Source: Typhlomys cinereus
Lineage: Eukaryota > Chordata > Mammalia > Rodentia > Platacanthomyidae
Reading direction: 5' to 3'
NCBI GenBank assembly: GCA_023101885.1
Contig: JALPQD010000248.1
Location: 1,327,423-1,391,422 of the forward strand
Length of the DNA: 64,000 nucleotides
The position numbers and the translations under genes are program-made. This document shows, one piece after another, positions 47,426 through 59,500 of this stretch. Below the pieces are notes generated by a model. That model was not told the DNA's origin. It saw only the letters and a list, made by a program, of their open reading frames with translations, and ran no database searches. The first letter of the stretch is position 1, and the number at the start of each line of letters is the position of its first letter.

Positions 47426-48322
47426 TGATACTAAAACAGCAGCAGCAAGAAACAAAATAAACCTCTCACCTCTTCTTTCAATGCTGGGAGATTGTGAAAT
47501 TGTGAGATACTTGGAATAGAAGCTTGGTATTGAAGCTCAACCCAGGATGTCGTAGTAAACATTTGGTCAGTATTATCTCAACACATAGTATAGCCTACTG
47601 TGTGTTTCTAAGTAAAATAAGGGAAGTGTTTAATTTACCTCTTTTCTGTATCTAAACATATGTAACTTCTTTTTATCATTGCTACTCTTAGGACAAAATA
47701 TTAATTAGTCTGTTTTTCTCCCAATCAGTTCATGATCTGTTCTGTTCCACAAACCAAGTTTTAAGAAATCAATTGCAACCATATGGACTCCACAAGGCAG
47801 CCTGTGCCAGTCAAATGTCAACCATCTCTTTTGATACGTATGTTGAAACTCAAGTCAACCTTGCTCCAGCCCTTTTGATTTCCTATCTTTCACCCTTGCA
47901 ACATGACTTCTTCTTGGTTTGTAAATGTTGTAGGTTCTTTTTTTGTTTGCTTGTTTTTCTTATTTTTATTTTTGGCATTATGTTGCTTTTCCTTATTTCA
48001 CATGTATTTTGTGGTCTCTTCCCTAATTTTTATTTAATATAAGCAAAAATAAAAGCCTAGATGACTTTTTGAAATGGTTTCTGAAGACTTGCTTTGGTCT
48101 AATTACTCTCTTGATTTGTGCTCTCTATTCTGAGTATATCTTGTTGTAGGTTCTTAATCATATTTCAGCTGTTTTACTTTAGTCCTGACTCACTGTCTTT
48201 GTTCTTTACATGCACGCTTCTTTTTATATTTCAAGTGCCATTTCAAATAACGTCTCTCTAAATAAATTTCCTAATTAATATATCTGTAGTGAACACTTTG
48301 AATTTTCATCCTTGTTCATACA

Positions 48323-48368
<46 letters not shown>

Positions 48369-49064
48369 CCAAATAAAATAACACAAATACAAGTACAGAC
48401 ACACATACACATACACATACACACATACACACATGCATAAACAGAGATTTTATTCAGAACATTTCTTGATCTCAGAATTATGAAATCTGTATTACACTAA
48501 AAAATCCTGAAGCAGAACCTGACATAGCATAGCTAATAAACATCTAGTGAAAATCAAGTTCCAGTTTATTTGTATTCATTTTATTCATTATAAAGCTCTA
48601 AGTCATTTCAAAGCTTCATTTACAATTGATAAGATTTATGGATATAGACTGGTTTTAGATTTCTTTCTTTCTGCAATGCCTTATTTGGTTGTGAAGATTA
48701 ATAATATATCGTAATTATCTCAAGTTTCCTATCTACATGTTATATTTTGCCTAATTTTTTAAACTTAAAATATTTTTGACAAGTAGACATTTTGTACCTT
48801 TTGCATCAAGATTGCCCATTTTTGCTTTCCTAAATATATGTACTCATGAGGCTAATTTTAATCACATCATAGTGATGAAACAGACTAGCCACATTATTTA
48901 ACCAAACAATTTATAATTTAAGTTTGTATGAGATTTTTGAGTTATGATGCCATATAATGTTATATGGGTACTTGCAATTGATTTATTAGAGTTATTAATT
49001 AATTTGGTGTGTTTCCTCATTAATAAAGTTCCTTCTTCTTTACCAGTCTGTATTACATGATGTC
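47426..49064. other. unique AT-rich DNA with CA microsatellite
   Basis: No gene is seen. A (CA)n-rich tract lies at 48320-48435, with T-rich runs near 47938-47980. Confidence 0.35.
48320..48435. repeat. (CA)n and CATA-type microsatellite
   Basis: About 20 CA units to 48363, then imperfect ACAC/CATA units to about 48435. Confidence 0.9.
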
Positions 49065-49453
49065 ATAGTTAGATACAGCTGTCACTTTGACAATTGAAGA
49101 TTTGCACTCTAGGCGCATTTTGAGTAAACCCTGAGCAGGACCTGGCAGGAAATTGTCGAATTCATAGGCCTGGTCCAGCCCATGGTAAGTGGGATTAGTC
49201 ATTGAACAGATGAATAAGATGAAGGGAACTGGTTAAGGAATTTATCACTCTTAGGTATGCTTGGACAGACACACTGGTCTGGCAATTAGGAATGTTCTTC
49301 TCAGTAGTCTTGTGAATTGGTGTGGCCAACAGTCTCCACTGTTGGTGTGAGCTCTCCTACAGAGCTGAACTAACACCTGTCACCAGACAATCATTAATAA
49401 GAATGAGATCACCTAGCATAGGCCTCCTATTGTGAACTTATTGGCAACAGGTA
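49065..49453 (+). mobile_element. URR-like mid-repetitive element, copy D
   Basis: Start GTCATAGTTAGATACAGCTG. Landmarks are CTAGGCGCATTTTGAG, GACCTGGCAGGAAATTGTCG, CAGCCCATGGTAAGTGGG and CACACTGGTCTGGCAATTAG. End GTGAACTTATTGGCAACA. It keeps both ends, so it is useful for defining the family limits (about 390 bp). Confidence 0.65.
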
Positions 49454-49719
49454 AGGATCTTGAATTTACAGTGAATATACCTTCAAAATTAATTTTCACA
49501 TGTTGCAACCTTTCCCAATAACTTTCCATATAAAATACATGTATGACTATAACCATTTTGTAACCATTTGAAATTGTTTTAGACCTATTTAATTTAACTT
49601 CCTAAACTTTTAAAAATTCTTTAAAAATTTTTAGGTAACTATTTCATTTGGTGTAGATTTTGTGGAAATTACTTTTGTGAGATCTTAAAACATTTAAATT
49701 TTATTATCACATAAAAAAT

Positions 49720-50027
49720 TCCATTCCTTCCTCCTTGCTTCTCTTCCATGTTTCCTTGCTTCCTTTACTTCCTTTCATATTTTCCTTTCTCCTTCCCTCC
49801 CTCTCTCCCTCCCTCCCTTTTTCCCCTCCCTCCTTCCATTCCTCTCTTTCTCCCTCCTTCTCTCCCTCCCTTCCTCTTTCCTTCCTTCCTTCCTTTCTTC
49901 CTTCCTTCCTTCCATCCTTCCTTCCTTCCTTCCTTCCTTCCTTCCTTCCTTCTTCCTTCCTTCCTTCCTTCCTTCCTTCCTTCCTTCCTTCCTTCTTTCC
50001 TTCCTTCCTTCCTTTTCCTTTTCCTCT
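49720..50027. repeat. (CCTT)n-rich pyrimidine tract
   Basis: Nearly pure C/T on the + strand for about 300 bp, including a long run of TTCC units at 49880-50010. The long Lys/Glu/Gly/Arg and Pro/Ser/Phe frames on both strands are repeat translations. Confidence 0.95.
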
Positions 50028-51019
50028 GATTATTGAAACCGTAGTCTTGGTATTTTCCATCTGAGCTCTACCATAGAAATGAACATACAGCCTAAAATTG
50101 TGTTTAATGAAATCTTTGTCAAGAATTCTATCTATGTTTTCTGTGACTTTTCAATGTAAGAAAAGTATGCCAAACAGCCATTTTTACATCTCTCATTTCA
50201 ATTTCATGCTGATTTTTTCTTGGAAATAGTAAGTTTAGAAATTAACATGAATTTAAAATAAGAAAGTGCTCATATAAATCTAACACTAATGTTTTATGTG
50301 CTTTCAAAATTAAATTATATGTCATTAAGTCACTCACCAGATACATCTATCTGCAACATTTTAATGATGCTTATTATCTCTCCTTTATAGCATTGTTAAA
50401 TATAAACAAAGTACTCTTAAAAATCTGTATCTTGCATTAAAGTAATCATGGAATGGGTCTCATTCATTGCCAAATTAGAGTTCAGTGCATAAATCCTCAC
50501 AAGCAGTACCCTCAATAAATATGTACTAGATGCATGAATAAAGTAACGAACAAACTCAGAAATTCATGCCTAAAGGCATTTCTGAATGAAAGTTAACTTC
50601 AAGAGCTCCATGTAATTATAGCTTAAAGTTTGTTTAAGCATTTTCATAATAACCACTTTAATAAATACTTCCAAAAGTAATTTTCATGGAACAATCAAAG
50701 TATATTAAAAGATACTCATAGATGATTATAGACACATGGTAGCTACCTTCATTTAAATAAAATAATCAGGAGCAATAAATTTATTTTAAAATATATGTGG
50801 TAATATTAATTAATAGAAATAAAGAAAGCGTCAAAATTATCTTTCCTTCTTCTTTTATTAGATGTTGACATTTTTGTACTTTGAAAGAAGAAAATGGACA
50901 AAGTAATTTCATTAGTATTTTCTTCAGTAATATGAATTACTCAGAGCTGACCTAGCAAAACTTGCAAGTTATGTTATTCTGTGTACTTCAAATCAATGGT
51001 TTATTTTGAAAAGAGTGTC
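50028..51019. other. unique AT-rich DNA
   Basis: No gene or recognisable repeat is seen. Confidence 0.35.
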
Positions 51020-51535
51020 CAGCTCTGCAGGGCTCAAGCAGAATCTCGTCAATATAATTTCTCCCTATCCTAAGGCCTTGAGGACTTCACAGAAGAGGAA
51101 GTGATGACATTGTAAGAATGTAAAGATGGGAAAGTTTACCATTGGACAAGACATTCCATTCAAGGTTGGACTGCTGCATCTAGGAACTCACTGCAGTGAG
51201 ACTTGCTCTTACCAGACCTGCATAATGACTGACATACCAACATGCCCCCATAGACTAGTGAGGAATTCAAGAGAGATAAGAACATGCAGTGGATGAATGA
51301 AGGGAAATGTCTCTATCAGTGGAATTACCTGGTTTGCCACAAGAGGCCTGAACCCCGTCAGGAGTAGACAAGCCAAAGGGAACCCTGGGGTCCACAGATG
51401 CACACAGGGGGGTGGGATGCACACAGGAAGTGGGATGGATTGATCAAGGGAAAGAAAGGGAATGGGAAGGAGGGATGATGGAGGGAAGCAAGGATAACTA
51501 CTCAATATTTTTGTAAAATTAGACAAATAAAATAA
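51020..51535 (+). mobile_element. L1 3' UTR, older subfamily (type B)
   Basis: TTCTCCCTATCCTAAGGCC, GAACTCACTGCAGTGAGACT, AGACAAGCCAAAGGGAACCC, TGGGGTCCACAGATGC, a G/A-rich tract and ACTCAATATTTTTGTAAAAT lead to an A-rich tail at 51515-51535. Same subfamily as 35900 and 21886. Confidence 0.82.
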
Positions 51536-51544
51536 TTCACCAAA

Positions 51545-52470
51545 ATATTTTTTCTCCCACATTTTATTTTTTTCTAATCGTAGAAGCTCAATAGTTACCC
51601 CATCCTCTCCCTCCCTCCTCCCCTCCTCAGTCATCCCCCCTTGCACTCTTTTCCCTTCCCTACTTCCTTTCACCCCCGTCCCTCTCTCCCCCTCACCTGG
51701 TGCCACCTCCTTCATCCCCTCCATCCCCTAGAGCATCATTTTGTGAGAATGCCAAACCTCCCTCCGAGTTCTCTACCCTACTGAGGGATAAGGACTCAGT
51801 GGCATAGCTGGGAGCCCTTTCTTGGGCTCCCCATTAGTATGGGAACACTATTATGATTGATAATCCCTTGTCTCTAAGGATCCTACTGCCTGGAGCCTTC
51901 TCCCCTGTGATCCATGCTAGACTTTGAGGATCGTTGACATGTCAGCCATTGTGCAGATCAGGCAAAGTCCAATTCTGTGCAGCCCCAACTCGTGTGGAGT
52001 ATCTTGCATATCGTTGGTCCTCCCCATCTTTTGGATCTTATAATCTTGCTGCCCCCTCTTCCACAAGGTTCCCTGAGTTTTAGGATAGGTAGAGATTTGG
52101 CTGGTCTGGTTCCAGGTGACTAATGTAGGGTATCTGGTGTTCTGAATTACAGTTCATTGTTGTTTTCAGTTTTCCTTTTCTGCACCGCCCTTGGCTGCAT
52201 CCTGATTGGTATTGAAGGTCAACCTCCTAACCAAAGATAAAAGACTGTTTAAATGAAGATATTAATATAAGAGGAGACTCCAAGGTAGATGGACGAATAA
52301 GAGTAGGACACAGCAGTGAGAAGGGGTCGGTGTCCCATTTGCGGGATGGTTACAGTCTGTCTGCCAGTCCCTGCACCCTTCTGACTGATGAGATTAAACC
52401 TCTTTAGTGACCAGGAAAGGAAATGAGAATGAACTGCACCAGATGTTTCGCTCTGTGATGCTGAGCCACT
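51545..52470 (-). mobile_element. L1 3' UTR (type A), tail to tail with the previous L1
   Basis: The reversed tail (T-rich, 51545-51575) is followed by the C/T-rich tract (51600-51725). After it come TCCCCATTAGTATGGGAACA, GATCCATGCTAGACTTTG, GTGTGGAGTATCTTGCATAT and GGTTCCAGGTGACTAATGTA, in the same order as 27470-28290. The 5' limit is approximate. Confidence 0.88.
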
Positions 52471-53804
52471 ACCGAAAATAATGCCATTCCGTTTCTAAGC
52501 TCACTGTTCTCCAAAGAGGATCCACTTCATTTGTGGGTAGTTTGGGTAGTCAATGATCATACATCTTGGTTAAGTGTGTATCAATCATTCATCGTGACTA
52601 TTTGGTTCTTTTTCTTTAAGGTAGTTACATTAATCAATAGAATGAAATATTCTAAAAATTCTAAAAATTTCTTTTTACAAATTAGAAAATAATGAATTAA
52701 GGTCTAGTTCTGCATTTTCAGCAATAGAATATGCCACTAAAATTTAATCCCTTTGACTTTGACTTTTTTTTTGTTTCTTTTTTCCTAGACATTATGTCTA
52801 TATGAAGGTCAAAATAGGAAAATCTGCTGACGTGTAAAAGAAATTGTTGTGTCTCTCTTCTGGTGGGATGTTGGTGATGGAGGGGAAAGAAAGAATACTC
52901 CCAGGTTCTGGAAATATTCTCTATTTTAACCTGTGTGGAGATTTTAAAGATATCCCTAAATATTATTGTTTTACAGTGATTCTTGACACTACCTCAAAGA
53001 ACTAATTCCATGTTTTTTTATTTCGCCAAATAACAAGATCCTTGTCAACTTCCATGAAAAAATTGCTTTTTTCCATTTCAAAAATCATTCTGAATTTGAA
53101 AAGCCTAATTGACTCAATCTTTAGCAAAATCACCCTGCATCGAAACTTTGCAATTTGGACCAGCTTGTTAACAATGTTTTAAAAAGCTTTAAAGATACGC
53201 AAAATGTCTTTAGTTTACATTTCTTCTTTTCAAAATTTAAATTTGATTTCTAAACTATTTTTGTTTTATTCCAGAGGATAGACATTCATGAATTCATCGT
53301 AGAATACAGAACTTTTTTCTAAACCAGTTTGGCTGAAAATAGGAAGTCTAAGCTTTAGAAAAAGTAATTCCTAGCCAGATTGATTCTGGGCTTCCCTTAG
53401 TTCACGATTTTCAACTGGCTTACTTTCCCTATTGATTTCTGTCTCCCTGAGCCAGCTCATCAAATCTCTCCATCCTGACTCTCAAATCCCCAACTGAGAC
53501 CGATCATCCTTCATTCCTCCCGATTGCTTTGTCTCTCTGAGAGTCTTCTCTGACTCTCTCTTCACTTTCCAGCACCACTTCAAAGTTTTGCCCATTCTGT
53601 GTCTTCAGGAAAACAAGATCCGAATTCAATTATTTGGAGAAAAAGACTAACAGGGAAGAGCTTCAAAGAGAGAGGACCTAAGGTAGTGTATGTTCTTTAA
53701 ATAGCCACTCACTTCCATCCTGGGGAGCAAAGGTCCCCCCAGTCTCCCAGCTGCCTTTGTACATGGTGAGGCTATATGTAGTTGTTCTTTCTCTTCAGTA
53801 TGGC

Positions 53805-53900
53805 AGGGAGAAAAGGCAGCATAAAGTACATAGGAGACAATGGATTTTGGAAGCAGACAAACCGAGTTGAAATGGCTGTTTTATTAACTTTAATTTTGAA
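53805..53900 (+). mobile_element. possible MIR
   Basis: GGATTTTGGAAGCAGACAAA followed by CCGAGTTGAAATGGCTG resembles the MIR 5' half (GACTTTGGAGTCAGACAGACCTGGGTT). Confidence 0.45.
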
Positions 53901-54266
53901 TTCGCTCAAAATGTTTTCCTCTTCTACACAAATAGCAAATGTTGTCATTACTCTGCATATAAATATGATTAGGTTTTAAAGGCTTTAATGCTACTTTTGA
54001 GGGAATTGCGTGGACATCATGCCACATCAAAAGAGAATAAATGTATGTATTCAAATATGGTATATGTACATACACACTATTTGCACATGCTAATAGGTGC
54101 ACACACACACACACACCAAGTATACTGAAAAGTACCTTCTTTCATATTTGATTGCATGTACTCAACACACATAGACACACACAAACACATACACATACAT
54201 ACATACACACATACAAACACAGGAGTAAGAGGATTTTGCTTCATATTAAAACGCTTGCATGCACAT

Positions 54267-54270
54267 ACAA

Positions 54271-54308
<38 letters not shown>
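54267..54308. repeat. (CA)n microsatellite
   Basis: About 18 CA units after a short ACAT stretch. Confidence 0.9.
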
Positions 54309-54310
<2 letters not shown>

Positions 54311-56023
54311 ACTAGAGAAAGGTAAACATCTTTGTATCCAATTAGGATTTTGAGAACACTATTCTAAAATTTTGGAGAAGCTATTCACCCTTAAAAGTGA
54401 ACAGATTTCAAACTTTTCAATAAATTTCATATATGGAAGTTTAGACTTTGATTTTTTTCCTGATATCAGAAGATGTTTTGGAAATCCTCAGTCTTTCCTA
54501 TTCAAATGGATCACAATTTTCACCATATTCCTTGTAATCCAGCAAACTACTCAGGTGGTGTTTTAGCAAGAGAAACAGTTGTGATCATTTGGATTTTCTG
54601 GTGACTGGGCACTTCATCTAGAAGCTTGAGCTCTCAAATCCCCAACTGCAAGAGCTCGGTGCTATGTATTACTCACATTAATATCATCAATTGTGGTTAT
54701 GGCATTTTCCATCAGTGGTGCCTGTTACAAAGTCATTAAAGTGATTGTACGTATTTATTTATTAAATCTTATTTATGTATGAATATAAGTCTTAAGATAG
54801 CTACCAACTAATAGATTCAATTATGGAATAGTATGACAAAAGTATTGTATGATAAAAATCTCTTGGCAAGTGACAAGGTCAATATTTCCTTAACAACAGC
54901 CAACTCTTCTATGAGTTAAATATACCTGTTGTTCATGGAAAAGTACATACATAATAACATGACTTGCAATATGGTAGAAAAAGGAGGTAAGAGCCAGGGT
55001 ATGTGTGTGGGTCATTTTTCTTATTGAGAGATAGATACACTAATATTTGGGACAGGAGTAGGTAAAAGAGTGTAAGAATATGCCAGAAACGATCAACCTT
55101 TCCCAAACACTCCATGTGGAGTTATATGAAGCCAAGGTTCTATTTCCTGCTGACAGATTTGTGTAGAAGTTGTGCATGAGTCACTTAAAGCCAAAGCATT
55201 TAGACCTTCCTCTGCTTCTCTATGCCAATCTCCCCTTTCCAAAGTAGGCTAACATGTGCCTCATGAAACATACCTTCAAGAAATACCAGGAACAGTTTAT
55301 GAATAATTTTTAGCTTTGTGAGATTTGTGAGTACTTGGATACTGCATTGAAGCTTTGCTTGACTTGTAAGCAGGCGATGAGATGATGTCTGAGTATTTGC
55401 TTTGGTTATTATTAAAGATTAAATTTTGAAAAGAAAGTGTTCTAAAAGTAGGAGTGGGAGAAAAATAGATCCTTATTAGCTGGCAGTTCTGACAATAAAA
55501 GCATTAATGGTGATGATTACAATGACATTGATAAAGCAAATAAGAGAGAATTCTGGTAGAAGTCAATTTGGAGGTCAGAACTGAGATGTGCATGTGTGAA
55601 AAGTAAGTTGAAAAAATGGGAACAATCTCACCCGTCATCTGAGACTTCCAAGTTTATGACCCTCCTTCTGCCTCTTAGACCCTTCCTCAGAGTCTCCTGT
55701 TACTTTGAGTATTCTGTCACTAACTAATGTGCTCAGGTGTGACTTGCTAGAGAAAGTGTTTGGTCCAACATGAATTATCACGTGCTGTATATAATAAGCC
55801 ATGACGGTCCTTAATGAAACCTCATAGGTTTTATGTAGTTAAATGCTGCATAATGCTAGAGATCTCAACCTTCTGTTGACATTTGACTGATACTGAAAAA
55901 GCTTTCAGAAACTTCTTCAACTAATTATAAGTATTTTTGACTAGAAAAAATAACTTTCTAGGAAATCCTAACATTGATCACAAAGCATGCTTTTATGAAA
56001 AATTGGAGAAAACAGGCTGGGAT

Positions 56024-56848
56024 AAGAAGGGACACTCCTTCTGGGCATATAGTCTGGCAGATAGAAAGTAATCATTTTGCAAATGGGAGAATGACCCCTC
56101 CTTCACCGTGGTCTCCTACTTTTATTCCATCTACCTTTGAATATATTCTTATAACAAGACTCTAATTTAACAGGTTTTTTATCTCTGGCCAGGGGGTGAA
56201 ATACTCGTCAGGATGGAGCCAAGGGCATTGCAGGAGCAGCAAAACTGAAAAAAAAAAATCAACAAACCATAATTCAGAACATCAGAGACTCTATATCAAC
56301 CACCTGGAACTGGGCCAGCCTAATCTCTCCCCATCCTGAAGCTCAGGGAAATTTGCGGAAGAGGGGGCAGTAAAATTGTAAGAGCACAAGATGGGAGAAG
56401 CAATGATATGCAAGATACTCCACACAAGTTAGGGCCAAAGCAATCATAATAGGACTTTGCATGACCTGCACAATGTCTAACACACTATTGACCCCTCAAA
56501 GTCTAGCATGGACTAAAGGCACTAGGATCCTTAGAAGCTAGGGATTAACAGCCACAATAGTATTCCTATACTTAAGGGGAACACAAGAAAGAGTTCTAGG
56601 AAATGCCACTGAGTCCTTACACTTTATCAGAGAGGAAGACCCAGAGGAAAGTTTGACATACACATTAAAGGATGCTCCAGGGATAGGGAGGGAAGAGGCA
56701 CTGGGAGATAGGGAGGGAGGGCGGGAAAGGAAGGGGAAAAGGGAGAAGGGAGCAAGGGGTTGCAGGAAGGGGTGGAGGGAGGGAGGGTACCGGTGTACCT
56801 ATTAGGTTTGTATGAGTAGAAATAAATAAAAAAAGAAGAGACACTCCA
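56024..56848 (+). mobile_element. L1 3' UTR (type A) with 15-bp target-site duplication
   Basis: The repeats AAGAAGGGACACTCC (56024-56038) and AAGAAGAGACACTCC (56834-56848) differ at one base and bracket the insert. The insert runs from TTCTGGGCATATAGTCTGGC through GAACTGGGCCAGCCTAATCT and a G/A-rich tract (56690-56785) to TTAGGTTTGTATGAGTAG and an A-rich tail. Confidence 0.92.
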
Positions 56849-57507
56849 TGCTAAAGTAAGTATTTTCAGCTGTGAGAGCTATAACCCAATGTGCATGAAT
56901 TCCCTTATGAAGCATTAAATGACCATTAATGATGGATTCCTGGTTGTAATAAGTTGTAAATGCATCATTATATGTCCCATAAAAATAAATGTCTAGGAAC
57001 TGCCAATTAAATAGAGTGTTGCATGTGTGTCTCTATCAATGTGACAGCATGTCAGTTATATATAGTACATAAAGACAGAACCAAACTACCCATTTCTGCA
57101 AAGAAAAATATCTACCATCAAGTTTCCTCTACCCAGTACACTTGACAGACTAATAGTTCAGCAAATGTCAACATGCCACATTTTTATTTTAATTACATTC
57201 TGCTCAAACTCAGAACCTACATTAGAAATGCAAGTAAATGGGAGAGGTCAGTTCTCACCGGGTGAAGAGATTAATAATGCTTTTGAATTTGACTGAAAAC
57301 TCCCTGGATGTATCAAGAAAATTGGAACTTACTTAAAAAAAAATCCCTGCTCTAACCATGTTGAATGAATGTGGGCATACAGACTATGCAACCAGAAAAA
57401 TTCCATATGGTTTCCACTGGTAAAGTTCAAATATTTGTGTCTTATAGTCTCCCTGTTCTCCTTGTATACTTTTCCTAATCATGATCATTCTTCAGCATCT
57501 GATTATC
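56849..57507. other. unique AT-rich DNA
   Basis: No gene or recognisable repeat is seen. Confidence 0.35.
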
Positions 57508-57735
57508 TGATGTGTGTGCGTGTGTATGTGTGTGCATGTGTGAATGTGGGTGTGCATGTTGTACATATGAAGGCCAGACAACAACTTTGAGTGAAATTAT
57601 CCACCAGATTTTGAAGAAAAAGTCTCACACTGGCTTAAGAATCTACAATAAGGGTAGGATGTTTGATCAGTGTTGCTCCTGTCTTCACCTACCTACTCTG
57701 GGATGCAAACACATCTGAGTTTTTATTAGTGAAAT
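57508..57735 (-). mobile_element. B4-like SINE, old
   Basis: A GT-rich tail (57508-57560) is followed by TATGAAGGCCAGACAACAAC, AAAAGTCTCACACTGGCTTA and CTACTCTGGGATGCAAACAC, the reverse order of a B4-type element. Confidence 0.55.
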
Positions 57736-57819
57736 TCTCAGGTTCTAGCCTATGTCCTTTTGCAAGCACTGCTTAGTCATCCCCCCGGGTCTATTGTAAA
57801 CATATTCATACTTCATGTA

Positions 57820-57978
57820 TTTCTTCTTTTCCTTCCTCCTTCCACACCTCTTTTGTCCTCTTATTCCTCCATTTTCTTTTCTTTTTCTTCCTCTTATTGT
57901 TCCCTTTCTTCATTTTTTTCTATCCTCCTTTCTTTCTTCATCTCTTTCTTCTATCTCCTCCTCCTTTTCTTATTTCCA
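57820..57978. repeat. C/T-rich low-complexity tract
   Basis: Mostly CTTT, CCTC and TTCC words on the + strand, giving Ser/Phe/Leu-rich open frames only. Confidence 0.85.
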
Positions 57979-57984
57979 TCCTGT

Positions 57985-58330
57985 GACAGTATTAATTGTC
58001 AAGCCGAGACCTAGTAGTTGGGACTCAAATATAAGTGAGAAGAATATTCTAGGATAACTATGGTTAGGGGGTTTGATTGTTTTGATTAAGGTAGAAAGAC
58101 CTTCCCATTGTGGGAAGAATATCTTCCAAGTATAAGGAAGCCAGACAAACAGGCAAGTGACCATGTATGCATTAGTTGTCTAGGTCCTCTGCTCTTTCTC
58201 TTGATGTCTTGAGACCTGATCCTTCAGTTTCTCATTCTGTTATACTCCTACCCTGATGGTCTGTAGCCAAGAATCATGAGATGAATAAAATAAATGTGCA
58301 TGTGCATTTTGTCATAGTCATGAGTTGTTA
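57985..58330 (+). mobile_element. possible URR-like element, diverged
   Basis: TAATTGTCAAGCCGAGACCT, then GTAGCCAAGAATCATGAGAT, GAATAAAATAAATGTGC and TTTTGTCATAGTCATGAG have the layout of the URR-like tail, but the match is loose. Confidence 0.3.
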
Positions 58331-58369
58331 GACTAAACAGTTTGCATTCTGCCTTCTTTTTACCCCAGA

Positions 58370-58890
58370 TCATTCTGAACTATGTCTTTATAAAAGCCTG
58401 AACATCATCTTCACAACAGTTTTGTTTAGAGCTGCTGAAACCAAGAAGCATTCAAAATATCCTTTAGTAGATTTCTGGAAAACTATAACATAACTGGACA
58501 ATGAGATTGCTATTTGGTACTAAACATAACGGATTCATCAGGACATGACAGACGTAGAGGAAATCAATGTTGATTACTAAGTGAAAAAAAATAATAAAAG
58601 ACAGCCCACGGCATGATTCCAGCCTTATGTTATTCTGCATGGGCAAATCTATGGAAATGAAAAAAGAAAGGATCAGTAGTTACCAGGAGTTAGAAGAAGG
58701 AGGAGGCTTATAAGGTTGCATAAGATGGTGAAGCTTCAATGCATATTGCTATCATGTAAGATACTTGTCATTTCTCACTGCACAAAACTCAGAAAGGATT
58801 CAGCATGTGCACCAGACTTAGAGGGATTATGGTCCGTGGAGGTTCATCAATTTTGACAAATATACCTTTCTCCTTTCTGATGTGCAATGT
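58370..58890 (+). mobile_element. ancient L1M 3' end
   Basis: AATCAATGTTGATTACTAAG, then GCATGATTCCAGCCTTATGT, GGATCAGTAGTTACCAGGAG and ATCAATTTTGACAAATATAC follow the L1M 3' end order (TGTATGATTCCATTTATATG ... GATCAGTGGTTGCCAGGGG). Confidence 0.65.
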
Positions 58891-59010
58891 GGATATTTAA
58901 GGAGGAAAGAAATCTATGTTAGAGCTATTGACTTTATGGGATATTTCTATTTTCTTTCGAAATTTTCTGAGAACCAAACAAGCATTCTAGAAAAACCTAA
59001 TATTTTTAAT

Positions 59011-59083
59011 AATGGGTGATGAGACCAAGGAAGTTGTGCATGCTAGGCAAGTTCTTTACCACCGAGATCCATCCCCAGCCTCT
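59011..59083 (-). mobile_element. ID element (tRNA-Ala-derived)
   Basis: GTGCATGCTAGGCAAGTTCT then TTACCACCGAGATCCATCCC is the reverse of the ID head (GGGGATTTAGCTCAGTGGTAGAGCGCTTGCCTAGC). The tail is short. Confidence 0.75.
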
Positions 59084-59334
59084 TGAAAATGGTGCTACTT
59101 AAAACACTAATTATAAGAAAATGACAAAATGTGTATGGTTCAACTCTTGGAGGGAGAATATTATTAAGACTAAGCTATGAGGACTTTACATCAAATTTCC
59201 TTTGATACATCTATCTTTATACCTATAGATTAGAAGAGAACTCAGCATCCAATCTACAAGCTTTACAACAGAAGGTGTTTATTACAGAAAACCACCACTT
59301 GTCAAAATCAGAAAATAAGTGACTGTAGGTTTGC

Positions 59335-59500
59335 CCAAAAGGAGACATCTAACTCTAACGCCCTCTCTCCAACCCTAAGGCAGGGGAAGCATTGTGGAAG
59401 AAAGAGCAGTGAGAATATGAGAGTGACAGAGACACATCTAGATGCCTTCTGGATATAGCAGACCTCTGCAATTACCCACAGCCCACTCTACCTCCACACG
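59335..59500 (+). mobile_element. possible old L1 3' UTR
   Basis: TAAGGCAGGGGAAGCATTGT, GTGAGAATATGAGAGTGACA and CTTCTGGATATAGCAGACCT resemble the 3' UTR of older rodent L1s. No tail is visible. Confidence 0.4.

Larger units (their letters stand above)
52471..56023. other. mostly unique AT-rich DNA
   Basis: No gene is seen. A MIR-like word block lies at 53805-53900. CA/GT-rich tracts lie at 54098-54116, 54170-54222 and 54267-54308. 53380-53770 is G+C-richer and unassigned. Confidence 0.35.

Noticed and set aside
49707..50064. Long Lys/Glu/Gly/Arg and Pro/Ser/Phe frames on both strands
   Set aside because: Translations of the (CCTT)n tract in several phases.
51209..51724. 171-codon minus frame
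   Set aside because: It spans the tail-to-tail junction of two L1 3' UTRs; no domain and compositionally biased.
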